Origin: Antedon mediterranea
Lineage: Eukaryota; Echinodermata; Crinoidea; Comatulida; Antedonidae
Direction of reading: 5' to 3'
NCBI RefSeq assembly: GCF_964355755.1
Contig: NC_092673.1
Span: 22,137,001 to 22,201,000, forward strand
Length of the DNA stretch: 64,000 nucleotides
The translations under genes and the position numbers were made by a program. Shown here in pieces: positions 44,317 to 56,766 of the stretch; position 1 is the first letter of the stretch; every line of letters begins with the position of its first letter. Below the pieces are notes generated by a model that was not told the DNA's origin, did no database searches, and saw only the letters and a list, made by a program, of their open reading frames with translations.

Positions 44317-44612
44317 ATAATTGACGTATTTTTGGACAAATCGCGTATTTTGGAAAATAAATAGCGCCCTCACGTTGACGTATTTTGGTCAATTCACGTA
44401 TTTTGGATAATTTATAGCGCCCTCAAGTTAACGTATTTTGGAAAATTACAAGCGGTTCCAAATTGACGTATTTTGGACAAATCGCGTATTTTGGAAAATG
44501 AATAGCGCCCTCAAGTCGACGTATTTTGGAAAGACTCGCGTATTTTGGATTAGTATAGCGCCCTCAACTTGACGTATTTTAGAAAAAATTCTGCGTATTT
44601 TGGACTGATGTT
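44317..44612. repeat. Inverted copy of the tandem repeat at 18098-18560
   Basis: About five degenerate units with TTGACGTATTTTGGACAAAT and CGCGTATTTTGGA. The flank GGACTGATGTTCACCAACCC mirrors the left flank of the other array. Confidence 0.85.
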
Positions 44613-45024
44613 CACCAACCCGACTCTTTAACCCAGGATTTACCTGCTTAACCTAAATGGAATAATACAATAACACAACACTGTAGGCCTAACTTTTATC
44701 CCATACATAACTTATATGTACACGGCACACAAAAAATGAACCATATGGCAATACTGCAGGCTGCTTCCAACGCAAAGATATCTAAATTTCGGTCGAAAAA
44801 AGTATTAAAGTATTAGAACAGAGTACTCAAATGGTCTATTACATTATTAGGAATCTCTTACTCGCCCTCCACCACTCAATACACAAACAATTTTAAGGTA
44901 AACCAGTGTACTCTCGGTAGGCAGATTTAAAGGTAGGCACATTCCACATTTACCTGTCTGGATTTTGTTTTTTCTACCCATGAATACACAATTTCTTACG
45001 TGTTTGAAACGCCTTTTTTAAATA

Positions 45025-46567
45025 CAGTCAACTCTCCCAATATACAGGACTCTCTAAAAACCGGAAACTTAGTAGGCATGTTAAGGTGCATATTTTAGGC
45101 AAATCCTTCAAATTGTGATAACATTTTGAAACTTTGCACAGTTATTCATTAGGGTGTCAAAAATATGAAATGGAAGAGTTGCACAAATTTGGGCAGGGGA
45201 AAGCCGCCATTTTGGATTTCAAACAGTGAAACAGACACAGATTATCTAGAACAGTTTGTTGTAACTATGTCTACTGCAGAACATTTAATGATGCAAGACG
45301 ATATCTTTTTACAACAAGAGAAAAACTATTGAAAATATCCCCCCAACATCTGCGGCATTAAGAGAACATGTGAAACGGAAGCCAGGAAGTGGTACGACTG
45401 TCTTGATGCATTCAGGGTTGAACAGGACCCAGTGAACTGGGGATAGAGGAAGGACGGCAACAAATTTAGTTCAGCTTGGAGTTCATTGCCGGAACTTTCA
45501 GATGTCACAAAGGTTTTAATTCGCCGTGGACACACCGACTGTGATCTTGGATGCTGTAAATGCAGAAAGAGTGATTTACGATGTACAGAGCTGTGTGGTT
45601 GCCAGGGAAAATGTGACCTACAATAAGTGTCCGTGTTAAATGCATGTAATTATGAACATAAACAAATAGTGTAAAGCCAGTACGGGTTGAGCTACATTCA
45701 AAATGGCCGCCATGCAATCAAAGACATTATTCTAATATGTTTGTTGACCTCAATACTATATTATACTTTGTACCTAAAATTATAACTGTAGGTACCGTAC
45801 TGAAACATTTTGAGTTCGCCATTTTGAAATTCAAAATGGCCGCCATGCAATAAAAATGTCAGTTAAATACCAATATGTTTGGTTACCCATTACCATATAA
45901 TTGGCACCTAAAATCAGAACTCTGTGTACCTTTTTAGCAGAGATACCTGAAAAGTGAAAATTTGAAGTCCGCCATTTTGAAATCCAAAATGGCCGCCATG
46001 TAATCAAAATGTTAGTTGTACCAATATGTTTGGTGACCCCATTAACATATAATTTGCACCTAAAATCAGAACTCTAGGTGCCTTTTTAGCAGAGATATAC
46101 CTGAAAAATGAAAATTTGAAATCCGCCATTTTGGAATCCAAAATGGCCGCCATGCAATTAAAATGTTATTTATACCAATATGTTTGGTGACCCCATTACC
46201 ATATAATTTGCACCTAAATTCAGAACTCTAGGTGCCTATTTAGCAGAGATATACCTGAAAAAGTGAACGATTTGGGTCCGCCATTTTGAAATCCAAAATG
46301 GCGGCTTTCCCTGACCAAATTTTGTGCAACCCTTCTATTTCATGTTTTTGACACCCTAATGAATAACTGTGCAAAGTTTCAAAATGTTATCACAATTTGA
46401 AGGATTGGGTCACTTAACAGGCCTACTAACTCTCCAAAATTAGACTTTTCTTGAGATCCAAAATGTCCCAAATTCAGTTTTACCACTAGAGACACATTCC
46501 GAATACCAGACTTTCCATAAAACCAGACATAAAGCCCAAAGGTGTCTGGTATTGGGAGAGTTAATTG
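45025..46567. mobile_element. pogo/Tigger-like element with TA target and long inverted repeats
   Basis: The ends CAGTCAACTCTCCCAATA and, inverted, CAATTAACTCTCCCAATA are flanked by TA on both sides. A second, longer inverted repeat (45093-45225 against 46262-46412) lies inside. Between them are a decayed coding fragment and about four tandem units of roughly 165 bp (45690-46290) containing AAAATGGCCGCCATG. The TA target and CAGT... ends are the pogo/Tc1 pattern; no transposase was seen. Confidence 0.78.
45255..45626 (+). pseudogene. Captured cysteine-rich gene fragment
   Basis: With frameshifts the plus strand reads ARRYLFTTREKTIENIPPTS then AALREHVKRKPGSGT, and later KFSSAWSSLPELSDVTKVLI followed by DCDLGCCKCRKSDLRC and CTELCGCQGKCD, ending at TAA 45624-45626. 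I have seen similar IPPTSAAL..H.KR plus CxC..LxCT.LC.C.G.C ends in uncharacterised invertebrate proteins; this is memory, not a search. It is broken by several stops and shifts. Confidence 0.55.
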
Positions 46568-46604
46568 TATAAAGTGGATTAACGTAATGGTGTAACACTA
46601 CTCT

Positions 46605-46860
46605 TGGAAAAGTTAAACTTATTGTAAGCATTGTCTGTCTGGAATTGCGTGACTTCTTTGTACGAATAGTCATATCATTTTATTTTCTATTTCTTAGAAA
46701 TCTTTTATTTTCACAATACACAGTAAAAGCCCCTTGTACAAATTTCTTTCAATGTTAGGTACTCAATAAAACAAATTTGTATGGTAGTTTGTAGAACTTC
46801 ACATACTTTTACAAGTTGTTGTCCTGTTTGAAAGAGCATTGTGTAAGTTATTTTTATCTA
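46605..46860. repeat. Direct repeat, copy upstream of adhesion-GPCR exon 1
   Basis: About 255 bp that recur at 48946-49199 in intron 1 with many small differences. It contains GGAATTGCGTGACTTCTTTG and TTACAAGTTGTTGTCCTG. Confidence 0.85.
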
Positions 46861-47417
46861 CGTATTGAAATAATAATTGAGAATAATCTACTGTATGCCT
46901 ACCTTACCTTACTTTGGAGTCAATTTACAATTGCAGGAACAAATTAAATTTGATAACCAGATAGGAAACTCAAAAAGTTAACTTATCAAAGATAAACTAA
47001 TTATTTGTAGTTTTCAGTGAATATTTAAATTATCAAGAATTTTTAGGCCTATTTGCCTATATTTCATTAATATTAGCGTTCCCTCAAACACAATTTCTGA
47101 ATACGTGTCTGTCACTCTGGTCTAAATCATTCTATTTTGAGCAGACAATGAACTATGGCAAGGCTGTTGAAAATGGTTTCCTAGAAGTCCATGGTTGCCT
47201 TTTCAAAGTCAAAAGGGTGAATTGTAAAGCATCATGAATGGAGTTATTATGCATGACAGAAGACAAAATTAGATTATGATATTATAGAAACTTGTACTAT
47301 GTACATTATTTTGGAGATACATATTTAAAATTATTTGTATCGTACTACTAAGCCAGACAACATATCATAATTCTGTTTAGTTATGGTACATACTGCATGC
47401 TAATTAATACAAGAATA

Positions 47418-47469
47418 ATGTTACTGTTTGCGATATTTGGACTGATTGTTAATCTGGTCAATTCACAAG
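47418..47469 (+). CDS. Adhesion GPCR exon 1: signal peptide
   Basis: MLLFAIFGLIVNLVNSQ, hydrophobic core with NSQ end, donor GTGAGT, phase 1. This is the only ATG giving a signal sequence in phase with exon 2. A 1.9 kb stretch with few features follows in intron 1 apart from repeats. Confidence 0.8.
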
Positions 47470-47899
47470 GTGAGTATTTTACCTTTGTTTACTTCTAGGG
47501 ACTGCCTAATTACCACAGTAAAGTCGTATATTATTGTGTTGTTTGGTGGTAATACATAATGGGCAAATAATCATAATCATACAAAAAATGCATCGCGTAA
47601 TATGACTGCAATGAAAATGTATTTAATTCATTCTTAATTAAACAAGTAGTGATTACATATGAATAAACACAATTGTTCTACAATCTATCCTTTAAATATT
47701 TGTAAATTGAATTATATATATAAATCCAAAGGCATATTACTGAAAAAATGACAATGCTGTGGGTATCAGTGGCTGGATCTCAATGGAGATACAAAAAAAA
47801 AGCGAAAAGCTAAATCAAAACGATAAAGTAAAACAGCCAGAAAAGTTAGCAGAGCTTTCGGGCAACACTAGACCTTCAACAACACTAGCCCTGCAAGTG

Positions 47900-47952
<53 letters not shown>

Positions 47953-50900
47953 CCCCTTACTCTCCCCCATGTCTTATAATTAACTTTGAACACTACATTC
48001 CTGAGGTTGGTATTCCAAGAAAAGTCAATCAGGATGTGGTACCATTTATTTACTCATCCTTCCTGTCTCCTTAATATAAATAATATATGTTTTGTAGTTA
48101 AGTTAGTTAGTTCGGGTATTGATCCTTAAGACTATAACATCAGTCAGAATCACTACATTTTCAGATTGTTTTATAATCTTGCTCTTGATTTAACCAATAT
48201 TATATTTTGTACATTTAATAATGTTGTACCATCGTTATTGTCGTTAAATAATCATAAATATAAATCATAAATGTCAATTCTCATTTCTGTGTAGTGTGAC
48301 ATAGATAAAGTATTAGGCCTATAGCATGCCATTATGTATTCTTTATTTGAGCATTAGCGAACATTGCTTACATTCCTCACGAAGGACTAACGCATATTAT
48401 AGGCTAGTGTTTTGTGGCAAAGCTCTGCCTTTTTGTTGTGTTCTGATTTAGGTATGTGCTATAAACACACATACCGGAAGATATATCGATCCCATACACA
48501 TTATATGATATTATATATTTCACCATTAGTTATTAAATTTGAAACGTCTAAAATTATGTGTATTTAATTGAACATACACATGAGAGGCAGTATTGCCAAC
48601 ATTGCTGCCTCTCATTCCTACTAATATAATTATATCTATTACAGAGCTCGTTTTCCGAAACTGATTAATAAACATTGCAGACATCATCGTGCCATGGCCT
48701 CTAACAAATCCTCATTGCAGACACCACACACACATTACACACTATATCTTATAATTTCTTATTAACACATTTGCCTTGTGGTATTTAAATAAATCGGACA
48801 GACATAAAGATTCGTAAGTTGTGACGCTAATATACTAACAAACCGTGCCCATAAATAGACTTTCTGACTTGCTTGAAACTTTTGACAAAGTAGATTGACT
48901 ATGGTAAAAAATGATTATTGTTCATAATAACTTGAGATGCCCCTTTTGAAAAGTTAAGCATCCTATAAGAATTGTATGTATGGAATTGCGTGACTTCTTT
49001 GTACGATACAGTCATACAATTTTATTTTCTAATTCTATGAAATCTTTTATTTTCACAATAAACAGTAAAAGGTACAAATTCCTTTCAATGTTTGGTACTC
49101 GATAAAACAAATTTGTATGGTAGTTTGTAGAATTTCACATACTTTTACAAGTTGTTGTCCTGTTTGAAAAAGCATTGTGTAAGTTACAAGTTATTTTGAT
49201 GATACTTATTAAAATAGTAATTGACAAATAAGCTATGATTTAGCTTACCCTTGTTACAGCAAATTTAAGATTTTAAATTGTAATAATCATATTTTTAAAT
49301 CTTTTTATTTAATCTAAGAACATTTCTACTTTAAATATAAATTAATCAATGCTAGAATTAATGAGAATGTATGGTACTTCATAACAATAAAGTGAGTCAT
49401 CTGGTTTTAGGAATTTTTATGTCAACATTGTCCAAATGAAATTTAACGGTACACATAATTTCAATACACGGAAAAAAGAAAAACTTAAAAACACTGTTAA
49501 ATCTGAAATATTGTGTCTACTTCGATTAAATCAATTTTAAAAATCATATGCCTATTAATTTTAAACTTCATGTTCGTAAAAAAGGGTACCAAAATACAAT
49601 TGAATAGCAATAAAAACCATTCAACGACGGCTTTGTTTGAATGTATCGTTACGATAGCCTATCTAGTAATTTTCGAAAATTATAGTCCAGTCATTTTAGC
49701 CTGAAATTTAGCCAAACTTGCAACATCATTTTGTCCACCGCAATGCATTTCTCTGAGGTCCACAGAACACCATACTAAAAGCCCCAAATATTCCTAATAG
49801 AGGAAAGACGTCTAAATTGTATAAATCCAAAATGGCCGCCAAAACATATTTTGACTTCTATTTTTGGACTTTTAGTATGGTGGAAAAATATTCTGTTGCA
49901 ATTAGTTCCAAATAAAAAGTTAAAATGACTGGACTATTAGGGGGTGGCGGATGCAAACAAACACTTGTTTAGGCATAATGATAACAATAACTTACTTAGC
50001 TGGTGGTACTATGCTATTTTGTATTTACAGATCCATGGACACCCTGGTTTAACCGAGACGGGCCAGGATTAACTGGAGATTGGGAAAATATTTGCCAATT
50101 GTTTGAAGTATGTATGGTTTATTGTGTGTACATTTATTACTAATAATATACAGTACATATCAGCTTTGTTAATTGATTATAAATTCATATGGCACACATT
50201 GGACTTTTACAAATAAAATGTTTCAAAAATGAAAACCTGTATATGCTTGCTTTCTTGATGACTCTAAGAATCACTGAACTCTTTTTAATATATTTATTGT
50301 TGAAACAAAGGTAAAAAATAATATCGTATTTTAAATTGATTCTATATTAGGAGAAACCTGATGAAATGTGCTTGTATCCAACAGGCATTGAATGCCAAAC
50401 TATTGATGATTTGCCTTACACTTCTACTGGAGATGTTGTGACCTGTAACACTGTTGATGGTTTTTATTGTAAAAATAAAGATCAAACAGATGAACAATGT
50501 GAAAATTACAAAGTTAGATTCAGGTGCCCAACAAGTTAGTAGGTTATAATAATTGCAAGGCAGTTCTGTAAAAATGCATCTTTCTTAATTAGTTACAATA
50601 TTATGTAAAACGTATTTGAGATGTTTTTCATATATTACTAAGAAGAGTATGACTTTCTGTGCATAATAGTTAAAACATTTTCTTCTGGTTTCGATTAGTA
50701 TTGAATGAATGAATTGTATAACAGTAAAATGCATACATATACCTGTACATAATATGTTTTCCTTATAAGATAAACATCATCCTTACAGCAACTAAATACT
50801 CTGGGCATAATGACACCTGTAATTTTGATCTATAGGTTGGTATTTGCAACAATTTAGAAAATGTAATTTTTAATTATTATAAAAATACCCATTGGTGTCA

Positions 50901-53900
50901 TCAAGTGAAGGCAGATTTTGATTGAAATGTGACGTCACTTCCTTTAAATATTGTGAGATTTTTATGTATAATATATTGTATATAGGCCTAATAGGTAACG
51001 AGGGTCCTCACTTGGACTGTCCTTCTGATATTACAACTAATACAGCAGATGGTTCAGATCAAGCAGTCAACGTTAACTGGAGAGATCCAATAGTAAATAA
51101 CAATTGTGATAAAGATATAACAACAACGTCCAATCACATTCCTGGAAATAATCTATTTGATATTGGCAGCACTGATGTTATATATGATGCAGTTGATAGT
51201 TCAGGCAATGCAGGAACATGCGACTTTATAATTACAGTTATTGGTAAGCATAGCCTCTTCTAAATGTTGTTTTGTTAGGATATATTTTTGTAGGGATTAG
51301 GGCCTAATTAGCTATATAAACAGGAAATTTAAATAGGCTCTTTAAATTGCATTATTATTGTTTTTAGAAATTCAGATGTTATTATATGTTGTCTTAAAAA
51401 GAAAGTCTAGCCATATGAAGACTTTTCATTGTCGTCTATATTTTGACAAACATTTTACTTTGACGTTATATTCAATATTTAATTCAACATTTATATCGAC
51501 CAAAATCAAACATCAACATTAGATACAACTTAAATTATCCTGTTATACGCCACAAATTCACTTTGATCTCAAGCACACTAAATATTAACGTTTATAAGAA
51601 AATATAATAGATGTCTAGGAGAAATAAAATGTTAAAAAATAGCTGAACCAACGCCTTTACCTGAAAAGATCGAATTTCCCGAAGTGACACGTTGTCAGTA
51701 CTTTTTTGTTCTTGGTTTGACTAAGACTTGGCTATCCGGAACTCCCAAATTACACAGCTAAAAACAAAAAAATAAACATGAAAGACAGGGTCGTTGGGGA
51801 GCCCTTTATGCTAATCTAATCTATCTTTTAGAGTAAGAGATGATTTATTATAGTTTATAGTTATTGACACCGCCGGAAGGATTTTATATATTATAGAAAT
51901 TAATTATGGTAAACACACGATTATATGTGGTGTATTGTACAGACCACCACAATCACATGTCCCCTCCTTTAACGAGCAACTATATTAAGAGAACTCATGC
52001 ACAAATGCAATAGTGAAAAAAGAAACGAAGCTACTTTTTGGGCGATTATAACATTGGTATTAACTCGTAATCTAATAACAATGTCCAATCCAATGTTGAT
52101 ACATGCTATGAACCTTTTAAAATCCGTTTTACCTTATCATGTATACTTCTTATTATTTACAAATGAAAACTAATTTTTTTTTTTGGGAAATAAAACTAAT
52201 TTAAATAGAATACATATAATTCAAAAGAAGACACTTTGTGTCTTATGTGTATTTTTCTCTATCAAGGTCTCTCTTTATTGCCTCAAAATCTTGATTTGCA
52301 TGAAAAGAATATTATAACACTATGTACTAATGACTTTTTAATTTGTAATAATTTCATTTACCACTTCTTAAATACTCTTATTTGTTGTTAATTTATTTTT
52401 AGAATTAATCAAATACTATATTTCATGTACAAAGTGCTTTATGGAAATAGTGAAATAAATATTAGTATTCATTCATTCACTCATAACTCACCTTAATATA
52501 TAAGTTTACCTGAGTACACATGGTAAGGACTCAAGAAAATAAATCCTCAATCTGAATCCGGGCTTGATGTGAACGTAACTTAAGTCAATTGAATCTATAA
52601 CAATTTTTAGATTTATATCCGTAGCTGACAGTGTTTCATGAATCAAAAGCCTTTGTAAGCAGTTATCGATCTTTGAATCTATTTATGAAACCTTCATCAA
52701 GTTATTTTCTATGATTATTTTTATAAGATGAGCAAGATCCAGTATTCAAATCTTGTCCAGATAGCATTTTAACAGAAACTGATCATAGGTCATCTAATAC
52801 ACGTGTAAGTTGGGAAACTCCTGAAATTGAAGATAACTCAGGCCAAGTATCATTTGTTGCGTCTACTAGTCCTGGTAGTGTATTTTATATTGGAACCACT
52901 TCTGTTGTATACACGGCTAGTGATAACAGCAATAACATAAACAAATGTGAATTTAATGTTACTGTTGAAGGTAACTTTTTGTTGTATTTGGTACATTAAT
53001 AATAAAATATTATGATAATGCTTGTATAATTACTGTATACTGCGATATTGTACATTTATCTAAGCTCTAAGTATTTAACTTGACCAAACCAGGATGATCT
53101 ACAATACAACTAACTTCAGCAGGTTAATCTTGGATTGGAACAGTCAATAAAGTACAAAATATAAATATATCGCATCACCTACGAACCATCCTTTCCTATA
53201 ATAGTACAAACTGAAACAAATAGTGAAAGACGTAAATTCGAATAATTATAATGAGTTTTAAATTTCTCAAACCTGTACAATTTTGTTTACAAATATATAT
53301 ATATCTAGTGAATATATTTTAGCAGGAAGTGTTTATGGTTATTTTTTGTAGATAATGAACCACCGATGTTAGAGTGTCCTGGTGACATCATTGATGTTGC
53401 AACTACAACATCTGGAATTGCCATTACTTGGCCAGACCCCAGATATATTGATAATTCTGGAAAAATTGTCCTTTTAAGTTCAACAAGAAATTCAGGAGAT
53501 ATATTTACTTTTGGTACGCATACAGTAATGTATACTGGATTTGACCAATCGACAAACAGTGACACATGCCAATTTGAAATAGAAATAGGAGGCAAGTATG
53601 TTTTAGATATGATATTTAGGCCTATTTGTGAAAAGTATCAAACAATTTAATTTTGCAGGAAATACTACTACTTTCATTTACCTATACAGGTGTACAATGT
53701 CATCCCAACCTCCAATAACAGCACCCAGACAACTGGCACAATAACCATGTGGAATGAAAATAAAAGATTGATCCCTTTATACTGACAAACCAGTGCAACA
53801 TTGAGATAGTTGACTAAGAGATGCATTAGGTGTACTGAATAAATTTATTTTTTTCCATAACATAACAGATTCATGTACTTCTTCACCTTGTACAAATGGA

Positions 53901-56700
53901 GGAACGTGTGTACAATTTGAAACAAACTTTGCATGTAACTGTCCTGCATTTTATGAAGGCAACTTCTGTCAAATACTACCAGGTATTAACTTACTGTACC
54001 TTTTCACTCAACTCAGATCTAGGCCTAATATTGGATTACGACATTAATGAAATGTATAAGATATAATACTAATCATTGCTGTACATTAATGGTACATATT
54101 ATGTGTATCATATTGTATAATTTAGGTGAGCCAACAGCAGAAATTCAACCTTTATCACCGAGTGTTAATTTAAAAAATACAGTCAATTTCCAATGTATTA
54201 TAACGTATTCAATTGATTGGCGTTGGTATAAAGACGACATCGAACTCTCTTCTGAAACACGAGGTCTGAAGTACCTCACAATTAATGAAGTAGATCTGGA
54301 AAACCAAGGCTATTATTACTGCAAAGCATTTGGGGTATCTCCACATGATGGGGCAACAGACACATCGATGAGGGCAGTCCTTGTTGTTGCAGGTAAATGT
54401 ATTATACTAATGTTAAAGAATTTCAAATTAAGCACAATTACACGGGGAGTGTGTGAACTTAAAAGATATAGACAAAACACCTTAAGGTATATATTATTTA
54501 GTATACTTTCATCCAATCGTTATGACCATGATATCACACTTAACAAATATTATATGTATTCATTTCTTTGTGATGCATTAATATAAACATCTCCCACAGA
54601 TATCACAATAACTTGGACTATGTGTATATGAAACATTATACTGATGTCAAATATGTACTGTATACTGCTACATTAAATATTGCGGTATTTTAATGTGTTT
54701 CTATTAAACTATAGATGCATTTGCGGTACCAATAGTAGTAACTTTCCAGAATTTACAATTTACTTCTGCATTAAACAACCCTTCCTCTGAAGAATTCAAA
54801 AACACTTCAACTACAATTGAAAAATTGGTAGGTTTGGCTAAACAATAATTTATAAAAGTAGATTTTAACACTAAGTGTCTGTAGTTCGATGTAGTAAGTA
54901 ATTAAATGTACACTGGATTGGTAACTAGCATCTCCACTGCGGTTCCAATAGACCAGCACACCGGGGTAACCAACTACTCATCCGAAATTATATAAAACTG
55001 TGAACACTAACCAGCTGGACTCATGGCTACATATGTATTGTTTTGTTGCCATTGTTGACTAATGTTTTCGTGAAAAAACATTTCAAGAAGAGCTATTATG
55101 AATTTATACTAGCTTGTTTGTTGTTACTGGCATGCAATTTTTGTTTACATTTTTTATTTAATCATTGTACATGTATTTTTACTGTGTAGTTTTGACCTGG
55201 ACACCAATTATTGCCCTTGTTACAAAACAGTATTGTTTGTATGGTGTCAAAAACAAAATTATTTGTTTTAAATAAAATGATTACAGTTATTTTTTTGTAG
55301 AAACAGGCTCTGAAGATGAGTGCAGTTCTTTAACTGAATTATTGTTCTCGTTTTCAGTTAACTGAGAGTATAAGTATAAGTGATATATTCGTTCAAGTTC
55401 CAAGACTACGTTCTGGGAGTGTGATTGCTGATATCAACATATACAAACTAAGTGAAGACCAAACTTACAATAATTTCAGCAACAGTTTATCAGAAGAATT
55501 TAGCAAGGAAGGAGATGAAGGAATTATAGGTTTTGATAATGTTGTCATATTTACCACTGGTAAGAGAAGAGCATGTTTGTGTTAATTATTCGTCGTTTAA
55601 AAATATTTTCCATACTGTATTTGACATGTAACTCCTGAATCTCCATCCCTCCACACTCCTTTTATTTATATCATTGTAATTACTCTGCTTCAATGTTTGA
55701 ATGAAGTATGGAGAAACAAATAAACAAACATACAAACTCTGTTTGGGAATATTTTCCATTATTTTTCAATAGATAGATAACATAATATTTATCGGTATAG
55801 TGCTGCTATAAACAGATACGTTTTCAGAGAATTTACGAGAACCACTATTAATCAATAGGTTTTCTCATGGAGTTAGCAACCTCTTCCTCAAAATCAACCA
55901 TCTGTAAACATTAATTATGTAATTATTTATCTGTGTTTTTTGTAGACTATTTTAATCAATAGGCCTGTACATTGTTTTTATTCATTAGAGAGTTGCAATG
56001 TAGAGATCATAGATGGATTGACATTCGGCCCTGCTGCTTCCGGTCAGAATACACCATCTAAAGAAGTGTGTCCAGAATCTAAAATCAACTGTAAGAAGGG
56101 GTTTCATTTTGATTTAGTTTTTCTGTTTTATGCATTGACGCCAACACATTTTGTGATATCGTACTTTGACAGCTTGCGTGGAATTAAAATAATTATCAAT
56201 CATTATCAACACATCATGTAAGAAAGAGGCAATAGGCCCAGGTTTTTTCCAGTTCATATTTATATATATATATATTTCACTTCACTTGCACTGATGAAGG
56301 GCTAGTGTTGCCTGAAAGCTCTGCTAACTTTTCTGGCTGTTTACTTTATCGTTTTGATTTAGCTTTTCGCTTTTTATTTTTGTATCTCCATCCATTTTTT
56401 TCCAGTAATTTGCCTTTGGATTTATATGTGCGTACAACTGAGGACTAGTGCTGTTCCGCCGTACCACGCCGAGAAGTGTTAAAGAGTCGTTATCCAATCG
56501 AGTTCGAACAATACCATGAAAGCCCCAGTGGTCTAATGGTTAGGACATCTGCATATCAAGCAGGCGGTCCGAGTTCGAGTCTCGGTTGGGGCGACTTTTT
56601 CTCATTCTCACAGATTTCCTCATCTTTATCGTTTCAAATTAATTAATTAAATTTCAGTATATCACCGGGCGGTTTAGAATTAATGTTCATTGCCTGATGT

Positions 56701-56766
<66 letters not shown>

